Assembly: GCF_002272135.1 (NCBI RefSeq)
Contig: NZ_NPBF01000018.1
Location: forward strand, 1 to 64,000
Source: Virgibacillus sp. 7505
GTDB lineage: Bacteria; Bacillota; Bacilli; Bacillales; Amphibacillaceae
Reading direction: 5' to 3'
DNA: 64,000 nucleotides
A program made the position numbers and the translations under genes. Positions 24,733-34,857 of this stretch are shown here, one piece after another; positions within the stretch are counted from its first letter, which is position 1; every line of letters begins with the position of its first letter. A model generated the notes under the pieces. It was not told the DNA's origin. It saw nothing but the letters and a program-made list of their open reading frames with translations, and searched no databases.

Positions 24733-26380
24733 GTAATTTATCCCTTTCCAGCTGTTCACCCGTCTCGGTGATTACCGCAGTCAAATTATCCAGCTTTACT
24801 TTTATTTCTCCTTCGGAACGAGAATCGGCGAATATCCGCTTAATCTCTTTTTCCACATCGGAAACTTGCAGTTCGGCAAGGATATGATCGAGATTTCCGA
24901 TTACCCGCTCGAATAAGTTGATTTTCTTATAAAGCAATTCCAATATGTGTGCTTCGAGCGTGTTCCGTACTGCGAAATTATAGATTTGTACATCCTTCTG
25001 CTGACCAAAACGATGGATCCTGCCGATGCGCTGCTCCAGCCGCATTGGATTCCATGGCAAATCATAATTGATCATATTGCTGCAAAATTGGAGGTTGATT
25101 CCTTCGCCGCCAGCTTCGGTTGCAATCAGAACTTGTGCATGCTTTTCGAACAGCGCGCGCATCCAATCCTTTTTACCGGCCTTGAAGCCTCCTCGGAAAG
25201 GAACGGAGGATATGTCGTGCTGCTTGAGCGTCCATTGCAAGTAAAATTGCGTAGCCCGGTACTCTGTAAAGATGATGAACTTTTCTCCTGGAGGAGCAGC
25301 CTTGATCAGCTCTACAACTTTCAGTGCCTTGCTGTGCTGCGGCAGCTTTTCAATCTCTTTCATAACAGGCAAATACACATTACCGGTTTCCGGATTTTCC
25401 TCGACCATCTTTTTCATGGACAAATATGCTGCTTCCCTGGAGCTGCACAGCTCGCGGAGCAGGGTTATTTTCGCAAAGGTTGCTGCAGCACTGGTGGAAT
25501 CTTGCATATTCTCATATACCTGTCGCTCTTGTTCGGTAAAATCAATCCAAATCGTCTCCACTTTCCGCTTTGTCCATTGAAGTCCCGTTTCTTCCCGTCG
25601 GTTGCGGACCATCACTTTACGGATAAGCTCCTTCAAGTAATGATGCTCTTCTGCATCCCTGCGGTCATCTCCATATGTATCTTTGAATTGCTTGTAGCTG
25701 CCAAGGTAGCCAGGCTTTAGCAAGGATACAAGATTGTAAATATCACTTAGCTTGTTTTGGACAGGCGTTGCAGTCAGCAGCAGACAATATTTCTTTTTGA
25801 GCGATTGGATGAACGCATAGTTTCTTGTCTTATTGTTTTTCAGTTTATGCGCCTCATCGATCAGCACAAAATCATAGTCCTGCTCCAAAATGATCTCCCG
25901 ATGAGGGGAGCGCTTTGCCAAGTCGATGGAGGAGACGATCACATCATAATGTTCCCATACATATTGCTTTCGCTGGGAGGCTGCAGGAATATGAAATTTT
26001 GAGTTCAATTCGTTTACCCATTGGTTCACTAAAGATGCCGGTACGAGCAGCAGTACCTTTTTCACCAAGCCTCGAATCATTAATTCTTTCAATACGAGAC
26101 CCGCTTCAATCGTTTTCCCCAGACCAACTTCATCAGCCAGGATGGCGCGTCCATTCATTTCTTCCACAACTCGCCGGCTTGCTTCTAGCTGATGGGGATG
26201 GAAGGTCATATGCGGCAGATAGCCAGGTGCAACCAACCCGGTAAATGTATCGATATTTGTTTCCTTGGCAGCTGTATAAGCCATCTTGAAATGCTCCCAT
26301 GATGCTGTTTCTCCTTCTTGCTGCAATTTATCATCCATCATGTCGAGGAATGGTTTATCATCTTTTATATGCACCTGCAT
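24725..26380 (-). CDS. yqhH: SNF2-family DEAD/DEAH helicase YqhH
   Basis: Cytoplasmic ATP-dependent remodeller or translocase of the SNF2 (RapA-like) group, 551 residues. Motif I DEVGLGKTIEAG (near 97), Ia, motif II LIDEAHKLKN (DEAH, near 175), motif III LTATPVQN, and in the second lobe motif V ATEAGGEGINLQ and motif VI QRIGRIHRFGQ. GGAGATGA precedes the ATG. Its target is unknown; it lacks the extra N-terminal domains of RapA. Divergent from the gcv operon. Confidence 0.93.
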   Translation of the reverse strand: MQVHIKDDKPFLDMMDDKLQQEGETASWEHFKMAYTAAKETNIDTFTGLVAPGYLPHMTFHPHQLEASRRVVEEMNGRAILADEVGLGKTIEAGLVLKELMIRGLVKKVLLLVPASLVNQWVNELNSKFHIPAASQRKQYVWEHYDVIVSSIDLAKRSPHREIILEQDYDFVLIDEAHKLKNNKTRNYAFIQSLKKKYCLLLTATPVQNKLSDIYNLVSLLKPGYLGSYKQFKDTYGDDRRDAEEHHYLKELIRKVMVRNRREETGLQWTKRKVETIWIDFTEQERQVYENMQDSTSAAATFAKITLLRELCSSREAAYLSMKKMVEENPETGNVYLPVMKEIEKLPQHSKALKVVELIKAAPPGEKFIIFTEYRATQFYLQWTLKQHDISSVPFRGGFKAGKKDWMRALFEKHAQVLIATEAGGEGINLQFCSNMINYDLPWNPMRLEQRIGRIHRFGQQKDVQIYNFAVRNTLEAHILELLYKKINLFERVIGNLDHILAELQVSDVEKEIKRIFADSRSEGEIKVKLDNLTAVITETGEQLERDKLHG

Positions 26381-26581
26381 TGTGATTTCATCTCCTTATT
26401 CTTCGGAGTTTCGTTTAAAAAGCTTAAAAAGATAGACACATTGTAAAAATGTTATGTTATAATGAGGCTGAAACCAGACATTATCAATATTTTTTATTAA
26501 AATGTTTGGATTTTGCTTTTTTATAGGTTGATTGTCTGTTAGTATGCCCGCGTTTTCCAATTTCATAAACCGCGAGTGAAT
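26381..26581 (+). promoter_or_regulatory. Promoter region of the gcv operon
   Basis: AT-rich stretch without a gene. A TATAAT box at 26458-26463 has the extended -10 form (TGT-TATAAT) and a weak GACACA 17 bases upstream. It is about 120 bases before the riboswitch. Confidence 0.5.
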
Positions 26582-26582
26582 G

Positions 26583-26757
26583 TTGGAGGAGAGACCGCTG
26601 TACAGCGGCGCCGAAGGAGCAAATATTGAGTGAATCTCTCAGGCAAAAGAACTCCAGCACGACGCAACTCTGGAGAGTGCTTCCCTAGTAGAAGCCACCC
26701 AAGAAGCAACTATGGTCCAAGGACGATAAGAAACTTTCTGGTAAATGGACAGAGCCC
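26583..26757 (+). promoter_or_regulatory. Tandem glycine riboswitch
   Basis: Two glycine aptamers in series before gcvT. The first has the classical core (GGAGAGACCGC, GCGCCGAAGGAGCAA, CTCTCAGGCAAAAGAACTCC); the second runs from CTCTGGAGAG to CTGGTAAATGGACAGAG. The 3' strand of the second aptamer shares GACAGAGCC with the terminator that follows, so glycine binding should favour read-through. Aptamer II departs from consensus in the CACCCAAGAAGCAA part. Confidence 0.95.
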
Positions 26758-26788
26758 CTCAAAGCTTTTTCGAGGTGGCTCTGTTTTT
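26750..26788 (+). terminator. Riboswitch-controlled terminator of gcvT
   Basis: CAGAGCCCCTC pairs with GAGGTGGCTCTG over an 11-base loop, followed by TTTTTTG. Its 5' arm overlaps the P1 strand of aptamer II. Confidence 0.88.
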
Positions 26789-26820
26789 TGTTGCGAGGTA
26801 CATAAGAGAGGAGCAAGATG

Positions 26821-27921
26821 ATGAGTGAGTTGAGAAGAACCCCGCTTTATCCTGCTTACGAGGCAAACAGCAAGACGATCGATTTCGGGGGATGGGAACT
26901 GCCAGTCCATTTCAGCAGCATCCAGGAAGAACATCATGCAGTGCGGCAGGCGGCCGGTTTGTTCGATGTTTCCCATATGGGTGAGATCCTGGTTGAAGGG
27001 CCAGCTAGCAAAGACTTTCTGCAGTTTGTCCTGACAAATGACATTGAACTGCTCGTTCCAAATAAAGCGCAATACAGTGTCATGTGTTATGAAAATGGCG
27101 GAACAGTAGACGATTTAATCGTTTATATGCTGGAAGAGAACCGTTATCTGCTTGTTGTGAATGCCAGCAATACAGCAAAGGACTTGGAGTGGCTGCTTTC
27201 TCATAAACGAAATGGAGTCAGTATCGAAGATCAATCAGATGCTTATATGCAAGTTGCCCTGCAAGGACCTCATGCAGAGCAAATACTCCAAAAGCTGACA
27301 GATGAAAAATTGTCGGAAATTTCATTTTTCCGATTCGCTTATCCAGTGCAGCTGGAAGGGGCGGAAGGAGATTTCCTAATTTCACGCACAGGCTACACTG
27401 GCGAAGATGGCTTTGAAATCTACGGACCGGCTGCAAGCGGGCGAGCTGTCTGGGAACTTTTACTGGAAATTGGTCAAGCATACAATCTTCAGCCAGTTGG
27501 TTTGGGAGCAAGGGACACCTTACGCTTTGAAGCGAATCTGCCGCTGTATGGCAATGAGTTGTCGAAGGACATCACGCCGATCGAGGCGGGTATTGGATTT
27601 GCAGTGAAAACGAATAAGTCTGCCGAATTCATCGGAAAAGAGACCTTGAAGAAGCAAAAAGAGAACGGAGCGAACCGGAAGCTCGTCGGCATTGAAATGC
27701 AGGAAAAAGGGATACCGCGCCATGGTTATCCAATTTTCAGCGGTGACGAACAAATCGGTGAGGTAACGACAGGAACAAAGTCACCGACACTGGATAGTTA
27801 TATCGGCCTTGCACTCGTACAAGCGGATGCTGTCGACGAAGGCAGTCTGGTGGAAGTGCAGATACGAAAGAAACGGCTGCAAGCCAAGGTAGTTGCAACA
27901 CCATTCTATAAACGGAAATAG
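26821..27921 (+). CDS. gcvT: Glycine cleavage system T protein (aminomethyltransferase)
   Basis: Transfers the methylene carbon from the aminomethyl-lipoyl H protein to tetrahydrofolate, releasing ammonia. 366 residues; N-terminal folate-binding part with the family start [11 protein letters not shown] and [21 protein letters not shown] near 45, and the conserved [20 protein letters not shown] segment near 230. ATG 26821 is seven bases past AGAGGAG; the ATG immediately before it is possible. First gene after the glycine riboswitch. The H protein is not in the window. Confidence 0.97.
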   Translation: MSELRRTPLYPAYEANSKTIDFGGWELPVHFSSIQEEHHAVRQAAGLFDVSHMGEILVEGPASKDFLQFVLTNDIELLVPNKAQYSVMCYENGGTVDDLIVYMLEENRYLLVVNASNTAKDLEWLLSHKRNGVSIEDQSDAYMQVALQGPHAEQILQKLTDEKLSEISFFRFAYPVQLEGAEGDFLISRTGYTGEDGFEIYGPAASGRAVWELLLEIGQAYNLQPVGLGARDTLRFEANLPLYGNELSKDITPIEAGIGFAVKTNKSAEFIGKETLKKQKENGANRKLVGIEMQEKGIPRHGYPIFSGDEQIGEVTTGTKSPTLDSYIGLALVQADAVDEGSLVEVQIRKKRLQAKVVATPFYKRK

Positions 27922-27935
27922 AGGGAGGATACAGC

Positions 27936-29294
27936 ATGGATTTCAGGTACTTACCGATGACAGAGCAAGACAAAGAAGAAATGCTTCAAACGATAGGCGT
28001 GAAAGACACGGAGGAGCTGTTCTCTGATATCCCCGAGGAAGTTCGCTTGAAGGGGCCGCTTCAGATCAAGGAACCGAAAAGTGAAGGGGAATTGAAAGCT
28101 GAACTGGCAGCTTTGGCAAGTCGTAATGTGACGATGAAAACACATGCTTCCTTCCTTGGAGCTGGAGTGTACGATCATTACATTCCTTCGATTGTGGATC
28201 ATGTTATATCGAGATCTGAATTCTATACAGCTTATACGCCGTATCAGCCTGAAATTTCCCAAGGAGAGCTGCAGGCAATCTTTGAGTTCCAGACGATGAT
28301 TGCTGAGCTGACTGGAATGGATGTTGCGAATAGCTCCATGTATGATGGCGGAACAGCACTTGCAGAAGCAGCGACATTAAGCGCTGGCCATACGCGGAAG
28401 AAGAAAATCATTGTATCAGAAGCGGTTCATCCAGAATCTCGACAAGTGATCGATTCTTATGGAAGAGGACAGCATTTGGAAATTGTCACAGTTCCTCATA
28501 AGGATGGCTTGACCGATTTAGAAGCACTGGAAGAAGCAGTAGATGAGGATACGGCTAGTGTCATCGTGCAATATCCGAATTTCTTCGGACAGGTCGAACC
28601 GTTAGCTGCTATTCGCAAAATCATTGATGCACAGCCGAAAGCGATGATGGTTGTCTCCAGCAATCCGTTGGCTTTAGGATTCTTGACTCCGCCAGGCAGC
28701 TTCGGTGCAGATATCGTTGTTGGGGATACACAAGTATTCGGTATCCCGGCACAGTTCGGCGGTCCTCACTGCGGTTATTTCGCAAGCTCAGCGAAATTGA
28801 TGCGCAAGCTGCCAGGAAGACTTGTCGGACAGACGAAAGATGAGGAAGGCAGACGTGGTTTCGTTCTGACACTCCAAGCACGTGAGCAGCATATACGCCG
28901 GGACAAGGCAACGTCGAATATTTGCTCCAATCAGGCATTGAATGCTTTGGCTTCTTCAGTTGCCATGAGTGCATTAGGTAAAAAAGGTGTAGCTGAGATG
29001 GCTCACTTGAATATCCAAAAAGCACTTTATATGAAAAAGCAGCTTGAAGCACACGGGCTGCAAGTCATCTTCCAAGGTGCCTTCTTTAATGAATTGGTAA
29101 TTAAAGTAGAAGATGATGCGGATGCACTGAATGATCATCTGGTTACACAAGGGTTTATCGGGGGGTATCACTTGGGACGGATTGATGATCGTTTGAAGAA
29201 CCACATACTTGTAGCTGTGACGGAGCAGCGCACAAAAGAACAGATTGATACATTTGTAAGAGAGGTGGCGGCAGTCCATGCAAAACAATACTGA
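27936..29294 (+). CDS. gcvPA: Glycine dehydrogenase (decarboxylating) subunit 1
   Basis: N-terminal half of the split P protein, which decarboxylates glycine and passes the aminomethyl group to lipoyl-GcvH. 452 residues, starting [16 protein letters not shown]; the fold-type I PLP-enzyme family without the PLP lysine, which lies in subunit 2. Segments [13 protein letters not shown] and [10 protein letters not shown] are typical. It starts 15 bases after gcvT with GGGAGGA, and overlaps gcvPB by 17 bases, giving 1:1 coupling. Confidence 0.97.
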   Translation: MDFRYLPMTEQDKEEMLQTIGVKDTEELFSDIPEEVRLKGPLQIKEPKSEGELKAELAALASRNVTMKTHASFLGAGVYDHYIPSIVDHVISRSEFYTAYTPYQPEISQGELQAIFEFQTMIAELTGMDVANSSMYDGGTALAEAATLSAGHTRKKKIIVSEAVHPESRQVIDSYGRGQHLEIVTVPHKDGLTDLEALEEAVDEDTASVIVQYPNFFGQVEPLAAIRKIIDAQPKAMMVVSSNPLALGFLTPPGSFGADIVVGDTQVFGIPAQFGGPHCGYFASSAKLMRKLPGRLVGQTKDEEGRRGFVLTLQAREQHIRRDKATSNICSNQALNALASSVAMSALGKKGVAEMAHLNIQKALYMKKQLEAHGLQVIFQGAFFNELVIKVEDDADALNDHLVTQGFIGGYHLGRIDDRLKNHILVAVTEQRTKEQIDTFVREVAAVHAKQY

Positions 29295-30741
29295 TTTCCC
29301 GTTGTTATTCGAACAAACGAAAGCAGGCAGGACAGGATACAGCTTGCCGCCGCTCGATGTTCCGGAAACGGATCTTTCAGAAGTTTTCGAGTCAGAATAT
29401 ATTCGAAGCGAACCAGCAGCGCTTCCAGAATTGAGCGAGCTGCAGATCATCCGGCATTACACTGCTCTTTCAAGAAGAAATTATGGCGTTGATTCCGGAT
29501 TCTATCCGCTCGGCTCTTGTACGATGAAGTATAATCCGAAAATCAATGAAGATGTCATCAGAATGGATGGATTCAGCCACGTTCATCCGTATCAGGATCC
29601 GAAAACGGCACAAGGTGCATTGGAGCTTATGTTCGATCTGCAAGAGCAGCTGAAGGAAATTACCGGTATGCACGAGGTTAGTTTGCAGCCTGCAGCAGGA
29701 GCTCATGGAGAATGGACTGGACTGATGATGATCCGTGCCTTGCATGAGAAGAATGGCGAGACGCAGCGTACGAAGGTTATCGTGCCGGATTCGGCGCATG
29801 GAACAAACCCTGCTTCGGCAACGGTTGCTGGATTCGAATCTGTAACAGTTAAATCAAATGAAGAAGGACTAGTTGACTTAGAGGATTTGCGTCGCGTCGT
29901 TGGAGAAGATACAGCAGCGTTGATGCTTACGAATCCGAATACACTCGGTCTGTTCGAAAAGGATATTTTGGAAATGGCCAAGATTGTCCATGAGGCAGGC
30001 GGCAAATTGTATTATGATGGTGCTAATCTGAATGCCATCATGGGTTATACAAGACCTGGAGATATGGGCTTTGATGTTGTGCACTTGAATTTGCATAAAA
30101 CATTCACCGGCCCGCATGGCGGCGGGGGACCAGGATCGGGTCCTGTCGGCGTTTCGGAGGAGCTTGCAGCATTCCTGCCGAAGCCGGTTGTCCGCAGACA
30201 AGGGGAAGAAATCATCCTTGACGAAGATCGTCCAGACTCCATCGGGCGAGTGAAGCCATATTACGGAAACTTCGGTATCAACGTACGTGCGTACACGTAT
30301 ATCCGGACGATGGGACCAGAAGGACTGAAACGTGTAAGTGAATATGCGGTCCTGAATGCGAATTACATGATGCGTCGCTTGAGTGAAGCATTCGATCTGC
30401 CATACACACAGCATTGTAAGCATGAATTCGTTCTTTCCGGACGCAGACAGAAAAAGCTAGGTGTCCGTACGCTTGATATCGCGAAACGATTGCTTGATTT
30501 CGGGTACCATCCGCCGACTATTTACTTCCCGCTCAATGTTGAGGAAGCACTGATGATCGAGCCAACCGAAACAGAAGCGAAAGAAACATTGGATAGTTTC
30601 ATTGATACGATGCTGGAAATTGCTGCAGATGCAGAACATAACCCAGAAATTGTACAAGAGGCGCCGCATACGACAGTCGTCAGCAGAATGGATGAAACGA
30701 CTGCCGCCAGAAAGCCGATTCTTCGCTATACACCAGAATGA
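29278..30741 (+). CDS. gcvPB: Glycine dehydrogenase (decarboxylating) subunit 2
   Basis: C-terminal, PLP-bearing half of the split P protein, 487 residues. The PLP lysine is in [16 protein letters not shown] (near residue 274), followed by the glycine-rich loop of the family. SDxHGTNPAS-type segment [11 protein letters not shown] near 175 contacts the cofactor. Start ATG 29278 follows AGAGGTGG inside gcvPA. Ends at a strong bidirectional terminator, so gcvT-PA-PB is one transcription unit under the riboswitch. Confidence 0.97.
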   Translation: MQNNTDFPLLFEQTKAGRTGYSLPPLDVPETDLSEVFESEYIRSEPAALPELSELQIIRHYTALSRRNYGVDSGFYPLGSCTMKYNPKINEDVIRMDGFSHVHPYQDPKTAQGALELMFDLQEQLKEITGMHEVSLQPAAGAHGEWTGLMMIRALHEKNGETQRTKVIVPDSAHGTNPASATVAGFESVTVKSNEEGLVDLEDLRRVVGEDTAALMLTNPNTLGLFEKDILEMAKIVHEAGGKLYYDGANLNAIMGYTRPGDMGFDVVHLNLHKTFTGPHGGGGPGSGPVGVSEELAAFLPKPVVRRQGEEIILDEDRPDSIGRVKPYYGNFGINVRAYTYIRTMGPEGLKRVSEYAVLNANYMMRRLSEAFDLPYTQHCKHEFVLSGRRQKKLGVRTLDIAKRLLDFGYHPPTIYFPLNVEEALMIEPTETEAKETLDSFIDTMLEIAADAEHNPEIVQEAPHTTVVSRMDETTAARKPILRYTPE

Positions 30742-30742
30742 A

Positions 30743-30779
30743 AAAAGAGCTTTGCACACATAATGTGCAAAGCTCTTTT
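30743..30779 (+). terminator. Bidirectional terminator between gcvPB and yqhL
   Basis: Perfect 16-base arms (AAAAGAGCTTTGCACA and its complement) around CATAA. It includes part of the yqhL stop. Confidence 0.94.
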
Positions 30780-31164
30780 AATCACCTTTACGTTTGATCT
30801 TACCGCTCCAGGCTTTGAAACCGCCTTTAAGCTGATTAAGATCCTGATAGCCTTTTTTATGCAGCATTGCTGCAGTACGAACAGTACGTGTACCGTTTTG
30901 GTCATACATATAAACAGGCTTGTCCTTGCGGATTTCAGCCAAACGGTAGCGAAGCTGGGTAAGTGGGATATTCCGTGCACCTAGGATGTGTCCGCCGTCG
31001 AATTCCTTCGGCTCACGTACATCAATCAGCTGCGCTTTACGGTATCCAGCTTTGAATTCTTCCTCTGTAAGAGTTTTCAGGTGTTTCTTCTGAATGAAAT
31101 AGCGGATTACACTATATGCGATGAATACAATCAGTGCAACTCCAATAACTAGTACTGCTTCCAT
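30778..31164 (-). CDS. yqhL: Membrane-anchored rhodanese-like protein lacking the catalytic Cys
   Basis: 128 residues: one N-terminal membrane helix (about 3-23) and a single rhodanese domain (about 30-122) with QLIDVREPKEFDGGHILGARNIP. In active rhodaneses a cysteine heads the loop after the fourth strand; here it reads VYMYDQNGTRT, with Asp88 in that place, and the protein has no cysteine there. It therefore should not transfer sulfur and may bind a ligand or partner instead. The position matches B. subtilis yqhL. Confidence 0.9.
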   Translation of the reverse strand: MEAVLVIGVALIVFIAYSVIRYFIQKKHLKTLTEEEFKAGYRKAQLIDVREPKEFDGGHILGARNIPLTQLRYRLAEIRKDKPVYMYDQNGTRTVRTAAMLHKKGYQDLNQLKGGFKAWSGKIKRKGD

Positions 31165-31290
31165 GTCATTTCCCCCATCTGCTGATACTCCAACTTACAT
31201 TATAGCAAGCAGGCGCTTATTTTCAAAGATTTTTTATAGCTGTTCATATAAGTGTAACACTTTTGACCTGCTTCAACTTTGTTGGCTTGT

Positions 31291-31320
31291 TTGTCCGCTG
31301 GAAAAGGTGTATCATATTAA
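31291..31320 (+). promoter_or_regulatory. Likely sigma-A promoter of mntR
   Basis: TTGTCC, 18 bases, TATTAA, 38 bases before the mntR start. Confidence 0.55.
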
Positions 31321-31357
31321 GATGTAGAAGTTGCAGTGGATTGAATGGAGGAGTTTT

Positions 31358-31777
31358 ATGCCTACACCGAGCATGGAAGATTATATTGAACAAATTTACA
31401 TATTAATGGAGAAAAAAGGATATGCCCGAGTGTCCGATATAGCAGAGAATCTGCAGGTACATCCGTCTTCTGTTACGAAAATGGTGCAGAAGCTGGATAA
31501 AGATGAATATCTGAAATATGAAAAGTACCGTGGCTTGATTCTTACTGATAAAGGAGAGCAGGTCGGCAAACGGCTTGTCTATCGGCATGAACTTTTGGAA
31601 GACTTCCTGCGAATCATCGGTGTCGAGGAAGAGAATATTTATCAGGATGTAGAGGGTATCGAGCATCATATGAGCTGGAATTCAATCGAGCGGATCGGTA
31701 ATCTTGTTCAGTACTTCCAGGAAGATAATGAACGGAAAGAAGCATTGATCAAAATACAGCAAAAACAGAAGTCTTAA
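31358..31777 (+). CDS. mntR: Manganese-responsive transcriptional regulator MntR
   Basis: DtxR-family repressor that binds Mn(II) and controls manganese uptake and efflux genes. 139 residues: winged helix (about 1-70) and helical dimerisation domain. All six known metal ligands of B. subtilis MntR are at the same positions: Asp8, Glu11, His77, Glu99, Glu102, His103. GGAGGAG precedes ATG 31358; a longer start is ruled out by the numbering. No target gene of MntR is seen nearby. Confidence 0.97.
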   Translation: MPTPSMEDYIEQIYILMEKKGYARVSDIAENLQVHPSSVTKMVQKLDKDEYLKYEKYRGLILTDKGEQVGKRLVYRHELLEDFLRIIGVEEENIYQDVEGIEHHMSWNSIERIGNLVQYFQEDNERKEALIKIQQKQKS

Positions 31778-31780
31778 CAG

Positions 31781-31807
31781 AAACCATCCAATTTGGATGG
31801 TTTTTTT
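31781..31807 (+). terminator. Rho-independent terminator after mntR
   Basis: AAACCATCCA-ATT-TGGATGGTTT with seven T. Confidence 0.92.
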
Positions 31808-31865
31808 GTTCTAAAAAAGCACTTTCCAGATTAGGTATAATAAAAAGTCATCATGGAGCGTGCTT

Positions 31866-32753
31866 ATGAAAATAGACGGTGTTTTCTCAGGCGGCGGGGT
31901 GAAGGCTTTTGCATTCATCGGTGCTATACAGGCTGTGGAGAAGGAGAAATACGAGTTTGAGAATGTGGCTGGCACCTCTGCTGGTGCTATTGTCGCCGGC
32001 TTGCTGGCAGCAGGCTACAGCGGGGAAGAAATGGAAGCATTGCTTCAAGAAACGGATATCAGTAAATTCACCGATCCTATTAAGCTTACAAGATATATTC
32101 CCTTTGCCAACTGGCTTACGCTATATTTCAAGATGGGCCTGTATAAAGGAAATGCATTGGAACGCTGGCTTTATGAGGCATTGGCAAGAAAACAAGTGTA
32201 TACTTTTCAGGATTTGAAGCCTCGAACATTGAAAGTGATCGCAGCAGATGTAACATTAGGCAGATTAATCGTTTTTCCGGATGATTTGAACGAGACATAT
32301 GGAATCGATGGAGGAAGTTTCCCGGTAGCCCGGGCTATTAGGATGAGTGCAGGTATTCCGTACATATTCATGCCGGCAAAACTTCTCTATAACAATCGGA
32401 AAAGAAGTCTGCTGCTCGACGGCGGAGTGCTGAGCAACTTCCCGCTTTGGACACTGGAAGGGGAGGAGCGTCTATTGAGGCGTCCTATCCTGGGAATGAA
32501 GCTGAGTGAAGCAGTACAAAAAATTCCGGTCCAGAAAGTTCATCAATCTTTTGATCTGTTTTATGCGCTTTTTAAGACGATGAAGGTAGCGCATGATATG
32601 CGTCATATAAATCAGGAAACAGCAAGGGACATCATCTTCATTCCGGTAGAAGGTATCGGAATGGCCGATTTCGATATATCAGCTTTGGAAAAGGAGAAGC
32701 TGATAGCAGTCGGCAGAGAGAAAGCAGAGCACTTCCTAAAACGCTGGCCATAA
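31866..32753 (+). CDS. yqhO: Patatin-like phospholipase family protein
   Basis: Predicted serine lipid acyl hydrolase, 295 residues, cytoplasmic. The patatin elements are complete: oxyanion loop SGGGVKAFAFIGA (near 8-20), nucleophile elbow GTSAG (Ser near 40) and catalytic Asp in DGGVLSNFP (near 187). ATG 31866 follows TGGAG at seven bases. TATAAT lies at 31836-31841. Position matches B. subtilis yqhO; substrate unknown. Confidence 0.9.
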   Translation: MKIDGVFSGGGVKAFAFIGAIQAVEKEKYEFENVAGTSAGAIVAGLLAAGYSGEEMEALLQETDISKFTDPIKLTRYIPFANWLTLYFKMGLYKGNALERWLYEALARKQVYTFQDLKPRTLKVIAADVTLGRLIVFPDDLNETYGIDGGSFPVARAIRMSAGIPYIFMPAKLLYNNRKRSLLLDGGVLSNFPLWTLEGEERLLRRPILGMKLSEAVQKIPVQKVHQSFDLFYALFKTMKVAHDMRHINQETARDIIFIPVEGIGMADFDISALEKEKLIAVGREKAEHFLKRWP

Positions 32754-32754
32754 A

Positions 32755-32784
32755 AAAAGTCGGGCATCAGATGCTCGACTTTTT
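32755..32784 (+). terminator. Bidirectional terminator between yqhO and yqhP
   Basis: AAAAAGTCGGGCATC-AG-ATGCTCGACTTTTT; it covers the yqhP stop on the minus strand. Confidence 0.9.
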
Positions 32785-33189
32785 GCGTTTCTGTTTGTTT
32801 CCTTCGATGACACGAAGCTGCGGACCGCGTGAGCGATCCTTTACCGTACGTTTTTTTCTGGCAGCGGAAGCTTTTTTGATACTAGCTGCTGGTTTAGCAG
32901 GTTTGCTGACAGGACGGGATTTTGGCTGCTTGTATTTCTGCTTGGACTGCTTTACTGCTTTCTTATATTTCTGCATATCACTGCTGCTGCCGCTGCCGCC
33001 TGCAGCGGAGCGGCCACGCAAGCGTGTAAGAATGAAGTAGAGTAATGCACCAAAGAGGACGGCACCTCCGATCCATACGAGCACGTTTTGGAAGAATGCT
33101 CCTGGATTTGTCACGAGCTGCATGCTGACACCGATGACAGCAAGACCAATCAAAACAAACACGATGATGGAAGACCCAGATCTACGCAA
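32767..33189 (-). CDS. yqhP: YqhP family membrane protein (SA1362 type)
   Basis: 140 residues with two N-terminal membrane helices (about 7-25 and 38-58) and a long, very basic, Lys/Ser/Ala-rich cytoplasmic tail. The start is TTG 33189, eight bases after AAAGGAGG; an ATG further up is in frame but lacks a ribosome site. Conserved in Bacillales next to yqhQ, function unknown. The tail could contact nucleic acid or phospholipid; this is inference from charge only. Confidence 0.8.
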   Translation of the reverse strand: MRRSGSSIIVFVLIGLAVIGVSMQLVTNPGAFFQNVLVWIGGAVLFGALLYFILTRLRGRSAAGGSGSSSDMQKYKKAVKQSKQKYKQPKSRPVSKPAKPAASIKKASAARKKRTVKDRSRGPQLRVIEGNKQKRKKSSI

Positions 33190-33232
33190 CCCATTTTCCT
33201 CCTTTCCATGCCTTGATGGTGACATGGTTTCG

Positions 33233-34177
33233 TTATCTTACTATCTTTATACCACTATTCACCTGTACAGAATCATTTTCAAGCACTTTTTTGAAAGAAG
33301 CCAGGGCAACTTCCACTTGATCATCCTTTGGCTCTTTTGTCGTGACCAGCTGCAGCCATAGGCCTGGATAGCCAAGGAAGCGAAGAACAGGGATATCACG
33401 AACCTTGTTCGTCAGCTGAAGTACCTCGAAGGACAGACCGATGACAAGCGGCAGAAGCAGGATACGGTTCACCATACGCCACCATAGCGGATCTGTGGCA
33501 ACGAACATATACACAATCACCCCGACTATGACAGTGAACAGCATAAAGCTTGATCCGCATCGATAATGAAGCCTGGATTGCTTTTGTACATTCTCTACCG
33601 TAAGCGGCAGACCGTTTTCGTAACAGTTGATCACCTTATGTTCAGCGCCGTGATATTGGAATACACGCCTGATCAATGGTGTCAGGGAAACGAGATAAAC
33701 ATAGGCAAGAAGCAGGATAAGCTTCAGGAAACCTTCCAGTGCAACCTGTTCGAATCTGGAAGGAAGCCACTTGTCGAAGAAATCCGCGACGAGTGCAGGA
33801 GTCAGTGTGAATATCAATTTCCCGAAGATAAAGGATAGTACACCAACGGCACCGATACCAATGATCATTGCCAGCTTTGATTTTTTCTCCTCTGGAACTA
33901 TCTGTGCATCGTCCTCAGGATTGACCCCGTAACGTTCTGAAGAAAAGTTCAGATGCTTCGTGCCATTGGCGCTAGCGTGTATGATCGCTGCGATTCCTCG
34001 CAGTATAGGTATCTTTTTCAGCTTGGATAATTTCGGATTGTCTTGGCGTTCGACGGTTAAGTAGTCTATGCTCTCGTCATTTCTGCGAACGGCAGTAACG
34101 AAGCTGTTTTTTCCCGCAAACATGACACCTTCAATGACGGCTTGCCCGCCATAGGTATTGGTTTGTTTATCTGACAT
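33233..34177 (-). CDS. yqhQ: YqhQ family membrane protein (DUF1385)
   Basis: 314-residue integral membrane protein with the conserved N-terminus YGGQAVIEGVMFAGKN and about four to five helices. A conserved central motif FQYHGAEHKVINCYENG (about residues 190-206), with two His and a Cys, suggests metal or thiol chemistry, and RCGSSFMLF follows. Widely conserved in Firmicutes, function not established. Upstream partner of yqhP on the same strand. Confidence 0.92.
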   Translation of the reverse strand: MSDKQTNTYGGQAVIEGVMFAGKNSFVTAVRRNDESIDYLTVERQDNPKLSKLKKIPILRGIAAIIHASANGTKHLNFSSERYGVNPEDDAQIVPEEKKSKLAMIIGIGAVGVLSFIFGKLIFTLTPALVADFFDKWLPSRFEQVALEGFLKLILLLAYVYLVSLTPLIRRVFQYHGAEHKVINCYENGLPLTVENVQKQSRLHYRCGSSFMLFTVIVGVIVYMFVATDPLWWRMVNRILLLPLVIGLSFEVLQLTNKVRDIPVLRFLGYPGLWLQLVTTKEPKDDQVEVALASFKKVLENDSVQVNSGIKIVR

Positions 34178-34296
34178 TATTTCACCAGCCTCGTTTCGAT
34201 TTCCTTCTATTTTACTAAAAAAATACAGATAACACTAGATGGCATCTGTGATTAAAATCGTTTGGTTAAGGCATGCTACGTATTGAGGTGAATTTT

Positions 34297-34773
34297 ATGC
34301 AGCAAAACCGCAAAACCGCATCACGTTTTAATAGAAGTGCCGTCGCTACCGGATTCGTCGGCGGCGTGCTTTGGTCAGCCATCGCATGGGCAGCATACTT
34401 CTTTCATTTTACCGACTTGTCTGTGGCGGATTTCGTCCTCCGTTCATGGGTTTGGATGCCTTGGGCTGACACTTGGGTAGCTGAGCTGATCAGCATTTTC
34501 ATAGTCGGTATTCTATCCATCTTGGTTGCCTACTTGTATTTCCTGTTCTTGAAAAAACAGCAAGGAATCATCCCCAGCTTAATTTTCGGTGTGGTGCTCT
34601 GGGTTCTTGTCCAGTTGGTGCTGGCCCCGATTATCCATGGCGTGGATAGTGCACTCCAATCAGATCGGAATGCAAATATCACGACAATGTGCTTGTATTT
34701 GCTTTATGCTGTATTTATCGGATACAGCATCAGCTTCGAATACCAGCAAAGTGAAGCATACCAGGAAAATTAA
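34297..34773 (+). CDS. yqhR: YqhR family membrane protein
   Basis: 158 residues with four predicted membrane helices (about 18-40, 62-85, 92-112, 128-148). GAGGTGAATTTT precedes ATG 34297. Known only as a conserved Bacillales membrane protein between yqhQ and aroQ; no function can be inferred. A possible promoter (TAACAC, 17 bases, TAAAAT) lies about 45 bases upstream. Confidence 0.85.
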   Translation: MQQNRKTASRFNRSAVATGFVGGVLWSAIAWAAYFFHFTDLSVADFVLRSWVWMPWADTWVAELISIFIVGILSILVAYLYFLFLKKQQGIIPSLIFGVVLWVLVQLVLAPIIHGVDSALQSDRNANITTMCLYLLYAVFIGYSISFEYQQSEAYQEN

Positions 34774-34857
34774 GCATTTCGAATTTTCAATCACAAAGCC
34801 TTCGTCTTATGTTACACTATGTGAAAGTTAAAATAATGTAACCAAAGGATGAAGAAC

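Noticed and set aside
24947-25720. 257-codon plus-strand frame opposite the SNF2 helicase
   Set aside because: Lies fully within yqhH, no family motif, no start signal.
31178-31357. MntR autoregulatory operator before mntR
   Set aside because: No convincing copy of the MntR palindrome was found near the promoter.
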